58,890 nucleotides of DNA from Pseudomonas morbosilactucae (GTDB lineage: Bacteria > Pseudomonadota > Gammaproteobacteria > Pseudomonadales > Pseudomonadaceae), in contig NZ_JALQCW010000077.1 in the NCBI RefSeq assembly GCF_023241715.1, positions 1 through 58,890 of the forward strand. The letters run 5' to 3'. The notes under the pieces were generated by a model. That model was not told the origin of the DNA, made no database searches, and worked only from the letters and a program-made list of their open reading frames with translations. Positions 1-9,629 of this stretch are shown one piece after another (position 1 is the stretch's first letter; every line of letters starts with the position of its first letter). A program made the translations under genes and the position numbers.

Positions 1-2
1 TT

Positions 3-263
3 GCCGGTCCGACCCTGGCGGGCAACATCATCGGCGGCAGTTGCATCTTTGCCTTGATCAGCCATGCCCAGGTGCGCAGTGAAAGTGGCCAGCCCAACAA
101 GGCGGCGGATCGGGAGCCGGCTCCGATCGCGGCAGATCAAAAAATGATCAGTGGGCGTCGGCCTTGGCAGCTTCTACCGGTGCGTCGTGAGTCACGTGGC
201 GCACCAGTCGGCCGATGCTCAATCCCTGCAAGAGGATCGACGACAGCACCACGATGTAGGTGA
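3..263 (+). CDS. Formate/nitrite transporter family protein, C-terminal end only
   Basis: The gene enters from the left edge and reads in frame from base 3. The visible start, AGPTLAGNIIGGSCIFALIS followed by HAQVRSE, looks like the last membrane helix and tail of the YfdC-type branch of the formate/nitrite (FNT) transporter family, which are pentameric inner-membrane channels. Read as given, the frame runs to a stop at 261-263 and overlaps the end of the convergent antiporter gene by 116 bases. Its last 40 residues or so look like noise. If the A-run at 139-144 were one base shorter, the frame would stop at the TGA at 145-147, just before the antiporter stop. I think that is the true end. 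Family assignment rests on about 30 residues. Confidence 0.6.
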   Translation, partial: AGPTLAGNIIGGSCIFALISHAQVRSESGQPNKAADREPAPIAADQKMISGRRPWQLLPVRRESRGAPVGRCSIPARGSTTAPRCR

Positions 264-1413
264 TGCTCAGCACCAGGTCGCGTTCCGGGCCCAGCGGCAA
301 CGCCAGGGCCAGGGCCACCGACACGCCGCCGCGCAGACCACCCCAGGTCAGCACCCGGATGGTGCCGCGGGGCACCGTGCGCCAGCGGCGCAGCAACAGG
401 ATGGCCGGGGCCACCGTGAGCAGGCGCGAGAGCACGATGGCGACTGCCAGCAGGCTGGCGGCCAGCAAGTGCAGCCAGTTGAACGGCAGCAGCAACAGTT
501 CCATGCCGATCAGGGCGAAGAGCAGGGCGTTGAGCATGTCGTCCAGCAGTTCCCAGAAACCGTCCAGGTAGCGCCGGGTCATGTCGTTCATCGCCAGGTT
601 GCGACCCAGGTTACCGATGATCAGACCCGCCACCACCATCGCAATCGGCGCCGAAACGTGCAGTTCGGAGGCCATTGCCGAGCCGCCGATCACCAAGGCC
701 AGGGTCAGCATCACCTCGATCTGGTGCTGCTCGATGCTCTTGATCATCAGGTACACCAGGTAGCCTATCAGCCCGCCAAAGGCCACGCCGCCCACGGCTT
801 CGTGAACGAACAGCATGGCGGTGGCGCCGAGGGTCGGCGTCTCACCCAGTTGGGCGATACCCAGCAGCACGGTGAACACCACCACCGCGGTGCCATCGTT
901 GAACAGCGACTCGCCGACGATGGTGGTTTTCAGTGGCTTGGAGGCGTTGGCGGTCCGTAGCACACCGAGCACGGCGATCGGGTCGGTGGGGGAGATCAGC
1001 GCGCCGAACAGCAGGCAATAGAGGAAACTCACCTGCCAGCCGAAGAGGCCGAAAATCCAGTAGGCCAGGCTGCCGATGACAAAGGTGGCGATCAGTACGC
1101 CCACTGTGGCCAACAGGCCGATGGGCCAGCGGTAACTGCGCAGGTCGGCGAGGTTGACGTGCAGCGCGCCGGCAAACAGCAGGAACGACAGCATCCAGTT
1201 CATCAGCAAGTCGCCGAAGTCGATCTGGCCGATCAGTTGTTGCACGTGTTCTTCAAGGCCGGGGTAGCCGATAAAGCTCAGGCCTTGCAGCAGAAGGGAG
1301 AACAGCAGGGCGGTGACCATCACACCGATGGTGGGTGGCAGGCCGATAAAACGGAAGTTCACATAGGTGAGCAGTGTGGTCAGGCAGATAAAAGCAGCAA
1401 CAAGTTCAAGCAT
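148..1413 (-). CDS. Na+/H+ antiporter, CPA1 (NhaP-type) family
   Basis: A 421-residue inner-membrane protein with about 12 hydrophobic segments. It should exchange cytoplasmic Na+ (or K+) for external protons and so support pH and salt homeostasis. Family signatures are present: the segment ISPTDPIAVLGVL followed by GESLFNDGTAVVVF, which carries the ion-binding Asp of the ND motif, and a late WGGLRGGVSVALALALP helix. Length matches bacterial CPA1 exchangers. It stands alone on the minus strand, convergent with the transporter at the left edge and divergent from the EamA gene. The substrate ion cannot be told from sequence. Confidence 0.9.
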   Translation of the reverse strand: MLELVAAFICLTTLLTYVNFRFIGLPPTIGVMVTALLFSLLLQGLSFIGYPGLEEHVQQLIGQIDFGDLLMNWMLSFLLFAGALHVNLADLRSYRWPIGLLATVGVLIATFVIGSLAYWIFGLFGWQVSFLYCLLFGALISPTDPIAVLGVLRTANASKPLKTTIVGESLFNDGTAVVVFTVLLGIAQLGETPTLGATAMLFVHEAVGGVAFGGLIGYLVYLMIKSIEQHQIEVMLTLALVIGGSAMASELHVSAPIAMVVAGLIIGNLGRNLAMNDMTRRYLDGFWELLDDMLNALLFALIGMELLLLPFNWLHLLAASLLAVAIVLSRLLTVAPAILLLRRWRTVPRGTIRVLTWGGLRGGVSVALALALPLGPERDLVLSITYIVVLSSILLQGLSIGRLVRHVTHDAPVEAAKADAH

Positions 1414-1588
1414 CCGAAGTCCTTTGGATATACAGCAGCGGAAAAAACAGCGACAAGCCTCAGGCTTCAGGCGCCAAGTTTCAAGTTTGAGATGATCGGC
1501 ATGCGCCTGGCGGCAGAGTCGTTATCAGTATTAAGTAGCGGCTGACCTATTCCGAATCGAACATCGTCACTGCAATAAGGAGCACGGA

Positions 1589-2422
1589 GTGCTGGCAACC
1601 GTTCTGGTATTGATGGCTGCGTTGTTGCATGCGGCGTGGAACACCCTGATCAAGTTCAGTGGGCAGCGGCTGTTGGTGGTGGCCTGCATGGACGCGGTGG
1701 CCCTGTTGCTGGTAGTGCCGCTGATGGGTTTCGTCGATTGGCCTCCAGCGCAGATCTGGCCGTGGATCCTGGCCTCGGCGGCATTTGAGTTGCTCTATCG
1801 CTATTTGTTGATCCAGGCGTACCGGGTGGGTGACCTGGGGTTGGTCTATCCGCTGATGCGCGGTTTGTCGCCCTTGGTGGTGCTGGCGCTGACCCTGATC
1901 TTTGCCGGCGAAGTGCTGAGTACGCAGCAAGTGATCGGCATTCTGTTGATCCCCTTCGGCATGCTGTGCCTGTTGTGGCAGGGCGGCGGTGGTGCCCGGT
2001 TGCCCTGGTCGATGCTGCCGGTGGTGGCGCTGATCGGCCTGTGCATCGGCAGCTACACCTTTATCGATGGCCAGGCCCTGCGGCGTTGGCCGCACCCTTT
2101 GCATTACCTGGCCTGGGTCACGTTGCTCAGTGCCTGGCCCTTTCCCTTGCTGGCCCTGGTGTGCAAGCGCCCGGCGTTTGCGTTGTTCTGGCGTGAGCAG
2201 TGGCGCCTGGGATTGAGTGTCGGATGTTGCGTGTTGTTCAGCTACGCTTTGGTGCTTTGGGCCATGCAACTGGGATCGATTGCCGAAGTGGCGGCGCTGC
2301 GGGAAATCAGCGTGATCCTGGTGGTGTTGTTTGGCATGCGTTACCTGAAAGAACCTTTCGGCCGCCCGCGGCTCTTAGCCTGTGGGCTGGTGCTGATCGG
2401 CATACTGGTGATGAAATTCTGA
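1589..2422 (+). CDS. EamA-like (DMT superfamily) transporter
   Basis: This 277-residue protein is almost entirely hydrophobic, with about ten predicted membrane helices, the usual layout of two EamA repeats. The start is a GTG at 1589, supported by an AAGGAG ribosome-binding site at 1577-1582. The N-terminus LMAALLHAAWNTLIKFSG and the later YRYLLIQAYRVGDLGLVYPL are typical of drug/metabolite exporters. The small MAPEG gene starts 35 bases downstream on the same strand, so the two may be cotranscribed. The substrate is unknown. Confidence 0.85.
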   Translation: MLATVLVLMAALLHAAWNTLIKFSGQRLLVVACMDAVALLLVVPLMGFVDWPPAQIWPWILASAAFELLYRYLLIQAYRVGDLGLVYPLMRGLSPLVVLALTLIFAGEVLSTQQVIGILLIPFGMLCLLWQGGGGARLPWSMLPVVALIGLCIGSYTFIDGQALRRWPHPLHYLAWVTLLSAWPFPLLALVCKRPAFALFWREQWRLGLSVGCCVLFSYALVLWAMQLGSIAEVAALREISVILVVLFGMRYLKEPFGRPRLLACGLVLIGILVMKF

Positions 2423-2457
2423 TCGGCCCCACACACAACTCTAAAAAGGATTCCGTT

Positions 2458-2844
2458 ATGACCGTCGCCTTCTGGTGTGTATTGATCGCCATCTTCCTGC
2501 CGTACCTGTGCACCGGTGTGGCCAAGTTCAGCGGTGGCAAGTTCGGAGCGCGGCAGAACCATGACCCGCGGGCTTTTCTGGAAACCCTGGATGGTTTTGC
2601 CAAGCGCGCCCATTCGGCTCAGCTCAACAGTTTTGAAGTGACCCCGGCGTTTGCCGCAGCGGTGCTCATTGCCCATGTGGCAGGCAACGCCGAATTGGTG
2701 ACCATCAACGTCCTGGCGGTGCTGTTTATCACCAGTCGCCTGCTTTACATCATTTGCTACCTGGCGGACTGGGCGATCCTGCGCTCGTTGGTGTGGGCGG
2801 TCGGTATGGCACTGATTGCCAGCTTCTTTTTCGTCTCGATTTGA
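2458..2844 (+). CDS. MAPEG family membrane protein
   Basis: A 128-residue membrane protein with about four helices, the size and hydrophobic profile of bacterial MAPEG proteins (membrane-associated proteins in eicosanoid and glutathione metabolism). The conserved segment RAFLETLDGFAKRAHSAQLN and the following helix fit this family, as does the RLLYIICYLAD stretch. An ATG at 2458 is preceded by AAAAGGA. Bacterial members are poorly characterised, and glutathione transferase activity is not assured. It follows the EamA gene closely. A degenerate REP repeat begins 17 bases after the stop. Confidence 0.8.
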   Translation: MTVAFWCVLIAIFLPYLCTGVAKFSGGKFGARQNHDPRAFLETLDGFAKRAHSAQLNSFEVTPAFAAAVLIAHVAGNAELVTINVLAVLFITSRLLYIICYLADWAILRSLVWAVGMALIASFFFVSI

Positions 2845-2860
2845 CGCCTGCCCTGGTTAG

Positions 2861-2922
2861 GGCCGGCTTCCAAGCGAAGGCGGTCTTGCGAGCGCTATCG
2901 CCGGCGAGCCGGCTCCTGCGGG
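2861..2922. repeat. Degenerate REP/REPIN element
   Basis: A GCCGGCTT half faces GCCGGCGAGCCGGCTCCTGC, matching the inverted REP pair seen elsewhere in the window but with several mismatches. It lies between two convergent genes and may act as a weak transcription stop. Confidence 0.6.
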
Positions 2923-2923
2923 G

Positions 2924-4114
2924 TCAGGGTTTATCGGTGACTTCCGGAACCTTGGGCAGCGCGGCACCCTTGGGCCAGAGCATCCAGATCTGGCCTTGCT
3001 GCTTCATGTCACCGGCCAACTGCCCGGCAGCGTCGCCGGTGCCCCAGAACAGGTCTGCCCGCACCTCGCCGGTGATCGCGCCGCCGGTGTCCTGGGCGGC
3101 AACCGGACGTACCAGGCTGCTGCCGTCGGGCCGGGTAGTGGACAGCCACAGCAGGCTGCCCAGGGGGATGACCTTGCGATCCACCGCTGCGCTGTAACCA
3201 GCGGTCAGCGGTACATTGAGCGAGCCGCGAGGGCCTTCGTTGCTGTCGGGGTTGCGGTTGAAAAAGACGTAGCTCGGGTTGCTGCCCAGCAGTTCGGGAA
3301 TCCGCTCCGGATGGGCCTTGGCCCAGGCAGCGATGGTGCCCATGGTCACTTCTTCCTTGGTCAGCTCTCCCTGCTCCACCAGCCAGCGGCCGATGGGCCG
3401 GTACGGATGGCCGTTCTGGTCGGCATAGCCAATGCGCAGTTGTCGGCCGTCGGCCAGTTGGATCCGCCCCGAGCCCTGGATCTGCAGGAATTGCAGGTCC
3501 ATGGGGTCGGTCAGCCAGGCAATGACCGGGGCCTTGACCCCGTTGTTCTCGATGGTTGCGGCGTCGTCATAGGGTTTCAGCACGCGGCCTTCCAGGCGCC
3601 CGCGCAGGCGCTTGCCCTTGAGCTCCGGATAGAGGCTGTCGAGGGCGACGATGATCATGTCCTCCGGCACGCCATAGACCGGCACATTGGCCACCTTGGT
3701 CTGTTTCAGGCTGCCCGGGTAGACCGGCTCGTAGTAGCCGGTGATCAAGCCGTTGCTGTTGCCGTCGGCCGAGCGCAGGCCATAGACCTGCAACTGATCC
3801 TTCAGGAACCCGCGCACCGCGTCCGCAGTTTGCGGCACGTTGGCCGCCGCGGCGCAGGTGGCGCCCCAGATCGGGTCGGCTTTCAGCCGAGTGCAGGCGC
3901 TGCGCCAGGAACCGAAACCCGCCAGCAGGTCATTGTCGGCAACGCTGGGCAGGCTGTCCCAGGACGCGCTGGTGTAAGTGGCAATGGCGTGGGGCTTGGG
4001 CGGTTCGGGTGTTGGCTGGGGTTTGCTGTTGTCCCCGCCATTGCAGCCGGCCAGCAGGGCGACGAAGGGCAAAGTCCAGCCGAGGCGGCGCCAGCTCATG
4101 AAACTCAGGTGCAT
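2924..4114 (-). CDS. mltA: Membrane-bound lytic murein transglycosylase A
   Basis: A 396-residue outer-membrane lipoprotein that cleaves the MurNAc-GlcNAc bond of peptidoglycan to leave 1,6-anhydro ends. A lipoprotein signal peptide ends at LLAGC (Cys24), followed by a proline-rich linker. MltA family features follow: GLITGYYEPVYPGS, the long 3D-containing region with LQFLQIQGSGRIQLADG, and near the C-terminus AAQDTGGAI plus RADLFWGTG, where the catalytic Asp of the family lies. Length is normal. The ATG at 4114 has AAGGA nine bases upstream. It is divergent from the cytochrome gene. Confidence 0.95.
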   Translation of the reverse strand: MHLSFMSWRRLGWTLPFVALLAGCNGGDNSKPQPTPEPPKPHAIATYTSASWDSLPSVADNDLLAGFGSWRSACTRLKADPIWGATCAAAANVPQTADAVRGFLKDQLQVYGLRSADGNSNGLITGYYEPVYPGSLKQTKVANVPVYGVPEDMIIVALDSLYPELKGKRLRGRLEGRVLKPYDDAATIENNGVKAPVIAWLTDPMDLQFLQIQGSGRIQLADGRQLRIGYADQNGHPYRPIGRWLVEQGELTKEEVTMGTIAAWAKAHPERIPELLGSNPSYVFFNRNPDSNEGPRGSLNVPLTAGYSAAVDRKVIPLGSLLWLSTTRPDGSSLVRPVAAQDTGGAITGEVRADLFWGTGDAAGQLAGDMKQQGQIWMLWPKGAALPKVPEVTDKP

Positions 4115-4242
4115 CGAGTTGTTCCTTTGGAGGTGGCCCGGGTGCTTGGCACGCGCAGACTACCCATATTATTGATAGGGCTATTGGTCTTTGCCGGGTA
4201 GGCGGGGATACTGGCCGCCGTTTTCCGTGACCTGAAGCCGCC

Positions 4243-4692
4243 ATGACTTTTAAACGATGTGCTGTGGTATTGCTGGCCTGCCTGACGCTGACCGCTTGTG
4301 GCGGCGTGGACCCGAACTCGCCCCTGGGGCAACGCAAGGCGATCTTCAAACAAATGCTCAAGACCGGTGAAGACCTGGGCGGCATGTTGCGGGGGCGTAT
4401 CGCCTTCGATGGCCCTCGTTTCGCCGAGGGTGCGGTCAAGCTCGACAGCTTGTCCCATGAGCCCTGGAAGCATTTTCCCGAGGTCAAGGAAGAAGATCAC
4501 ACCAGTGCCACGGACGATGTCTGGCGCAAGCAGGCGCGTTTCCAGGAATTGGCCCGCAACCTTGAGGCCGCCACCGGCGCGCTGGTTGTCGCCAGCCGAG
4601 TACAGCCCCTGAAGGCCGCTGACCTGGGGCCTTCGGTGCAGAAGGTCGAAGACGCGTGCAGTGCCTGCCATAAAGAGTTTCGCGACCACTGA
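4243..4692 (+). CDS. Cytochrome c lipoprotein with one C-terminal heme site
   Basis: A 149-residue exported protein. A lipoprotein signal peptide ends at LTACG. A single heme c attachment motif, CSACH, sits near the end (ACSACHKEFRDH), the usual place in class II cytochromes c (cytochrome c' and c-556 type four-helix bundles). The spacing of helices before it fits that class. Expected location is the periplasmic face of a membrane. Redox partner and role are not shown by the neighbours, which are MltA on one side and a DUF1090 protein on the other. Confidence 0.85.
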   Translation: MTFKRCAVVLLACLTLTACGGVDPNSPLGQRKAIFKQMLKTGEDLGGMLRGRIAFDGPRFAEGAVKLDSLSHEPWKHFPEVKEEDHTSATDDVWRKQARFQELARNLEAATGALVVASRVQPLKAADLGPSVQKVEDACSACHKEFRDH

Positions 4693-4758
4693 TTCACTGT
4701 CTGTGGAGCCCATCCCTGGCCGGTGCACGGCCATCGACAGGGCTCCATTGCCAAGGGT

Positions 4759-5154
4759 TTACTTGTCCAGCTCGTCCAACGCTTGCTGCAGCTCCTTGCG
4801 TGACTCGGCGAGCTTGTCCTTGCGCTTGTTGATCTTCTCGGAATCGCCTTTTTTCATGGCCTTTTCCAGATCGGCCTGACGCCGGCTGACCTCGTGCTTG
4901 GCGTCGAGCACCTTGTTCTCCCGCTCTTTTTTCAGCGAAGCGTCGGTGCAATGGCTGGTGACTTCGCTCAGGGCTTTTTCCAGGCCCGCCTGTTGTTCGC
5001 TGTTGCCATGGGCCTTGGCCTGTTCGATCTGGGTGCTGATGGCCTGGCGCTTGGCGGCGCAGCCGGTCAGCCCGGGAGCTTCCTCGGCGGCCATCAAGGG
5101 GGCGGCCATCAGGCTGAAAAGGCTGAGAAGAGCGAGCGGTGCAAGACGTTTCAT
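4759..5154 (-). CDS. DUF1090 family periplasmic protein
   Basis: A 131-residue protein with a Sec signal peptide ending near MAA-EE, then a highly charged, mostly helical region rich in Lys, Glu, Gln and Ala (for example LEKAMKKGDSEKINKRKDKL), probably a coiled coil. Two cysteines (in LTGCAAKRQAI and in SHCTDASL) are conserved in this family, to which E. coli YqjC belongs. No enzymatic motif is seen and the function is unknown. Confidence 0.85.
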   Translation of the reverse strand: MKRLAPLALLSLFSLMAAPLMAAEEAPGLTGCAAKRQAISTQIEQAKAHGNSEQQAGLEKALSEVTSHCTDASLKKERENKVLDAKHEVSRRQADLEKAMKKGDSEKINKRKDKLAESRKELQQALDELDK

Positions 5155-5253
5155 AAAGGCTCCGAAGGAAAAAGGTCGCTGTCAGCTGTGCCTGCGAATG
5201 GGCTTTTTGAACCGATTCGCCGCCTGTGGTTCAACACAGCGTAGATAGAAAGA

Positions 5254-6938
5254 TCACTCAAAACCGTCGATGCCGGCGGCACGTAATTCTGCACTCAAGG
5301 CCAGCACCTGCGGGTCACGAAAAAAAGCACTCAATTGGGCGGCTCGTCCGTGGCCGATCCCGGCTTCGGCTTGCCACTGTTCGGTGTTTCTGCTCGCCAG
5401 CCTCTGCCAGGGGCCCGCCAGATTGGCGTTGCCGCTAGGCGGCAGGCCGAGGGCCTGTAACCAGCGTTCGAACGGTTGCCGTCTGGCGTTGTGCAGGCTG
5501 TTGAGCAGGCGCGCACGGCTGCGTTCACCGAAGCCGGCAATGTTAGCAAGCTCCGTGGCTTCAAGGGTCAGCCAATCGAGCAAGCCTTTGATTCGTCCTG
5601 TTTCAACCAGGGTCTGCCAGGTCTGGCGATTGATATTGGGCATGTTCAGGGCCTTGGGGCCACTGAGCCAGGTCAGTCGAGCGAGAAATTGGCTTTGGCA
5701 ACCGGGCACAGGCTCCCAGCAACTCAATAGATGAAACGCCGCGGGGTCGGGGGCGTTGACGGGCGGTCTAACCTGGGCCTTGAGCACCAGGCGTTCCAGG
5801 CGCGGAATGGTCAGGCCGGCCAGGCTGATTGCAACCTGGTCGCCGGGGCGGATATCCAGCGCCTGCCAGCGCTTCAGCGAACCGAGGCTGACCCGGCGCA
5901 CTTGGCGATCATCGAGGGTGACCGGTTCCAGTTCCAGCATGGGGGTGATGCGCCCGGTGCGCCCAATCTTGAAGTGCACGTCGCGCACATGGGCCAGGGC
6001 CTGGGTGAAGGGGTATTTCCAGGCAACGATCCAGTGCGGCGCCTTGGCTTGCCAGTGTTGGGCTTCCGGGCGCCGACTCTGGCGCAGGATGATGCCGTCG
6101 GTGGCGAAGGGCAGGGGCGAGCGATACCAATGGTCGCGCCAGTGCTGGGCATCGGCGAAGCGGGCGACTGGCCGACTGTAGTCGCGGCCTTCGGCAAACC
6201 CCAGGGCCTGTAGCCCGGCCAGGCGTTCGGGCAGTGTGTTCGGGCCCTGAGGCCAGTCCCAGACAAACAGACCAATCCGCGCGGCGTCCGCGGCCGGCAG
6301 GTGCTTGCGCGCCATCAGTCCGGCCACCTGGCTGCGGGCATTCAGGCTGCCGGCCTTGGCCTGGACGTGATCCTGCAAGCGCCAATACAACTCGCCCTGG
6401 AGCAGCAGGTCGACGGGTTGTGGCAGTTGTTTGGGGATGGCGTCGATGTGTCGGGCCGCGGCGGTCCAGTCATGGCCGTGCAGGCCGTCGCCACGGCTCA
6501 GTGCTTGGTGAAAGCGCCTTGGCGATAGACCAGGGTCACCGCGACGCCGTCGATCTTCGGTTGTGCCCAGACCTCCTGGCGGCTGCTCAGCCAGCGTTGC
6601 ACGGTGTGGGCGTCGTGGAGTTTTTCCACTCCGGTGTGGGCGATCGGGTGAGCGATGCTGCCGGCAGCGCTGCGCAGTGGCTGGTCCTCTGGTGTCGGTG
6701 ACTGGGCAGCGCAGGCGCGCAACGCCGCCAGCCGTGCGCGTGCCTGGTCGTAGAGTTCATCGGCGACGTCCGAGCGGCCCAGGCGATGGTAGCTGTCGTC
6801 CCAGTGCTCAAGTTGTTGTTGCAGGGGCGGGATTTCATCAACGGCCTGGGTGGCGGACCCGACCGGGCAATGTGCCTGGGCGGATAGGCAGATAAGGCTC
6901 AGGGTCAGGAGCACAAAGGCTGGGATTCTTGGCAGCAT
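5254..6938 (-). pseudogene. ligB: NAD-dependent DNA ligase LigB, interrupted by a single-base frameshift
   Basis: The two halves together match LigB, an NAD+-dependent DNA ligase of about 560 residues. The first reading frame (from ATG 6938) starts with a signal-like hydrophobic segment, as in other LigB proteins, and contains the adenylation motif PKIDGVAVTLVYRQG with the catalytic Lys. It then ends at a TGA at 6498-6500. The remaining nucleotidyltransferase, OB-fold and helix-hairpin-helix parts continue one frame over, as ALSRGDGLHGHDW and onward to 5254. Restoring one base near 6504 (AAG GCA in place of AAGCA) joins the frames into 561 residues with no other defect. As printed, no complete ligase can be made. 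The fault may be real or a sequencing error. Confidence 0.88.
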
Positions 6939-7113
6939 GGGGAGCGTCCTTGCTCGGGTGGGTCATGCTTTAAAGGGTAGGCAGGGGACCGGGCGTGGAG
7001 GCCGTCGCTTGTTTGCAGGGTGTTGCCCGGGCTGGTCGCGGCCCCTTCTGTGTTGGCGTCGGGGCGTGGATTCGGGGTGCAGGGGGCTGGAGAGTGAAAC
7101 CTTCGGCCACAAA

Positions 7114-7145
7114 AAAGCCCCGCCGGACCAGCCGGGCGGGGCTTT
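7114..7145 (-). terminator. Rho-independent terminator of metK
   Basis: Perfect 11-base arms AAAGCCCCGCC (7114-7124) and GGCGGGGCTTT (7135-7145) enclose a 10-base loop. Read on the minus strand, the stem is followed by a T-run. It starts 20 bases past the metK stop. Confidence 0.9.
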
Positions 7146-7164
7146 GGGTGTTGCCGGGTGTTGC

Positions 7165-8355
<1,191 letters not shown>

Positions 8356-8373
8356 CTCGACGGTTTCCTAAAT

Positions 8374-9369
8374 TTACCGATGGTGAGTGTCGCCAGTCGG
8401 TCGCTGAAAGTGGCGGACCTGGATCTGGAAACCATTACGTAAGCCCACATAGAGGCTTTCCCCGGGAGTCAGTCCCGCAGCGGCGGCCCAGCGGGCCAAA
8501 TCATCCTGTTCAAACCCCAGCCAGAGATCACCACAGGCCTCTTTGGCCCAGCTCTGGTTATGGCTGCACAGGTCTGTCACTAACAGGCTTCCGCCTGGTT
8601 GCAGCAAATCTGCCATGTGCCTGAGGGCGTCGGCGGGTGCAGCGAAATGGTGCAGGACCATATTCAGTACCACGCAGTCGGCCCGGTGTGGCGTGCCGTT
8701 CAATGCATCGGCCAGTTGCAGGCGGACATTAGTCAGCGCCTCGCGCTCGCACAACTGACTGGCCAGCTCCAGCATCGCCGGGCTGTTGTCCAGCGCCGTG
8801 ACCTGGCTGAAGCGGCGGGCCAGGTCCGGCAGGAAGGCACCATCGCCGGGGCCGACTTCAATGGCCGTGGCCTCGTCACTGAAACTCAGCTTATCCAGCA
8901 GCGCGAGCACACTGTCGCGGTACTGGGGCAGTCCTGCGATCAGGTCCTGCTGGGCACGAAATTTCTCCGCCACCCGTGAAAAAAAGTCCTGGCTGGCTGC
9001 GGCCCGTTGCCGGTGCACCAAGCCGATACGCCCCTGTACGTCACTGGGCAAGGCCAACTGATCGACCTCTTCGAGCAGCGCCGCATGCAGGCGGCCACCC
9101 AAGTGCTCGGTGTGGGGCAGGGCGCGGCGGTAAAAGATCGCGTTGCCTTCCCGGCGGGTCGCCACCAGGCCGGCCTGGGCCAGGACCTTGAGGTGATGAC
9201 TCATGCCCGACTGGCCAATGGCAAAAATCTGCGCCAGTTCCAGTACGCCGAACGAATCATTGGTCAGCGCCCGCAGCACATTGAGTCGCAACGGGTCGCC
9301 GCCGGCCTTGCACAAGGTCGCCAGTTCGTCGCAGTCGTCGTGGCCGATGGACGGCAGGCTCAGGTTCAT
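8374..9369 (-). CDS. ArsR-family regulator fused to a SAM-dependent methyltransferase domain (SahR-like)
   Basis: A 331-residue two-domain protein. Residues about 15-90 are an ArsR-type winged helix with recognition helix QSGMSHHLKVL (53-63). No paired metal-binding cysteines are seen there. Residues about 135-325 form a class I methyltransferase fold with motif I EVGPGDG (171-177). In Proteobacteria, ArsR proteins next to methyl-cycle genes (SahR) respond to S-adenosylhomocysteine. The fused domain could be the sensor rather than an enzyme; this is inference. It is the first gene of a two-gene operon with metK. A 12-base-arm palindrome lies 41 bases before its ATG, so it may control itself, metK and perhaps tkt. 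Confidence 0.85.
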   Translation of the reverse strand: MNLSLPSIGHDDCDELATLCKAGGDPLRLNVLRALTNDSFGVLELAQIFAIGQSGMSHHLKVLAQAGLVATRREGNAIFYRRALPHTEHLGGRLHAALLEEVDQLALPSDVQGRIGLVHRQRAAASQDFFSRVAEKFRAQQDLIAGLPQYRDSVLALLDKLSFSDEATAIEVGPGDGAFLPDLARRFSQVTALDNSPAMLELASQLCEREALTNVRLQLADALNGTPHRADCVVLNMVLHHFAAPADALRHMADLLQPGGSLLVTDLCSHNQSWAKEACGDLWLGFEQDDLARWAAAAGLTPGESLYVGLRNGFQIQVRHFQRPTGDTHHR

Positions 9370-9409
9370 AGGGGCAGCAGTCTAGTGACGCGTCCAAAAC
9401 CCCGCAAGA

Positions 9410-9435
9410 CCAATATCAAAAAGTTTTGATATTGG
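9410..9435. promoter_or_regulatory. Perfect inverted repeat, candidate operator of the ArsR-methyltransferase regulator
   Basis: Arms CCAATATCAAAA (9410-9421) and TTTTGATATTGG (9424-9435) are exact complements around a 2-base centre. The element lies in the gap between the regulator-metK operon (minus) and tkt (plus). ArsR-family dimers bind AT-rich palindromes of this size. Ownership by this regulator is inferred from position. Confidence 0.75.
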
Positions 9436-9629
9436 GAGATAAATGGCACTTGCCCAGGGACCTGGTCTCTAACAGACGAACCGCGGAAAGGTTTCACCAG
9501 GCGATTGCCCCCTTATCCATAGGAAAAACACGTCTGAGTGACTATCTGTCATTGCCCCCGGCCTATCGCTGAGGGAAAATGCACGCCTTTTTTCCGTTTC
9601 GTTTTATTCAATCCCCCAGGAGATCAGCG

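Noticed and set aside
6498..6510. Programmed ribosomal frameshift in ligB
   Set aside because: No slippery heptamer or downstream stem is seen at the break, and LigB is not known to use frameshifting. A base loss or sequencing error is simpler.
8356..8373. A SAM riboswitch before metK
   Set aside because: Only 18 bases separate metK from the upstream gene and no riboswitch fold is present; control by the ArsR-type protein is more likely.
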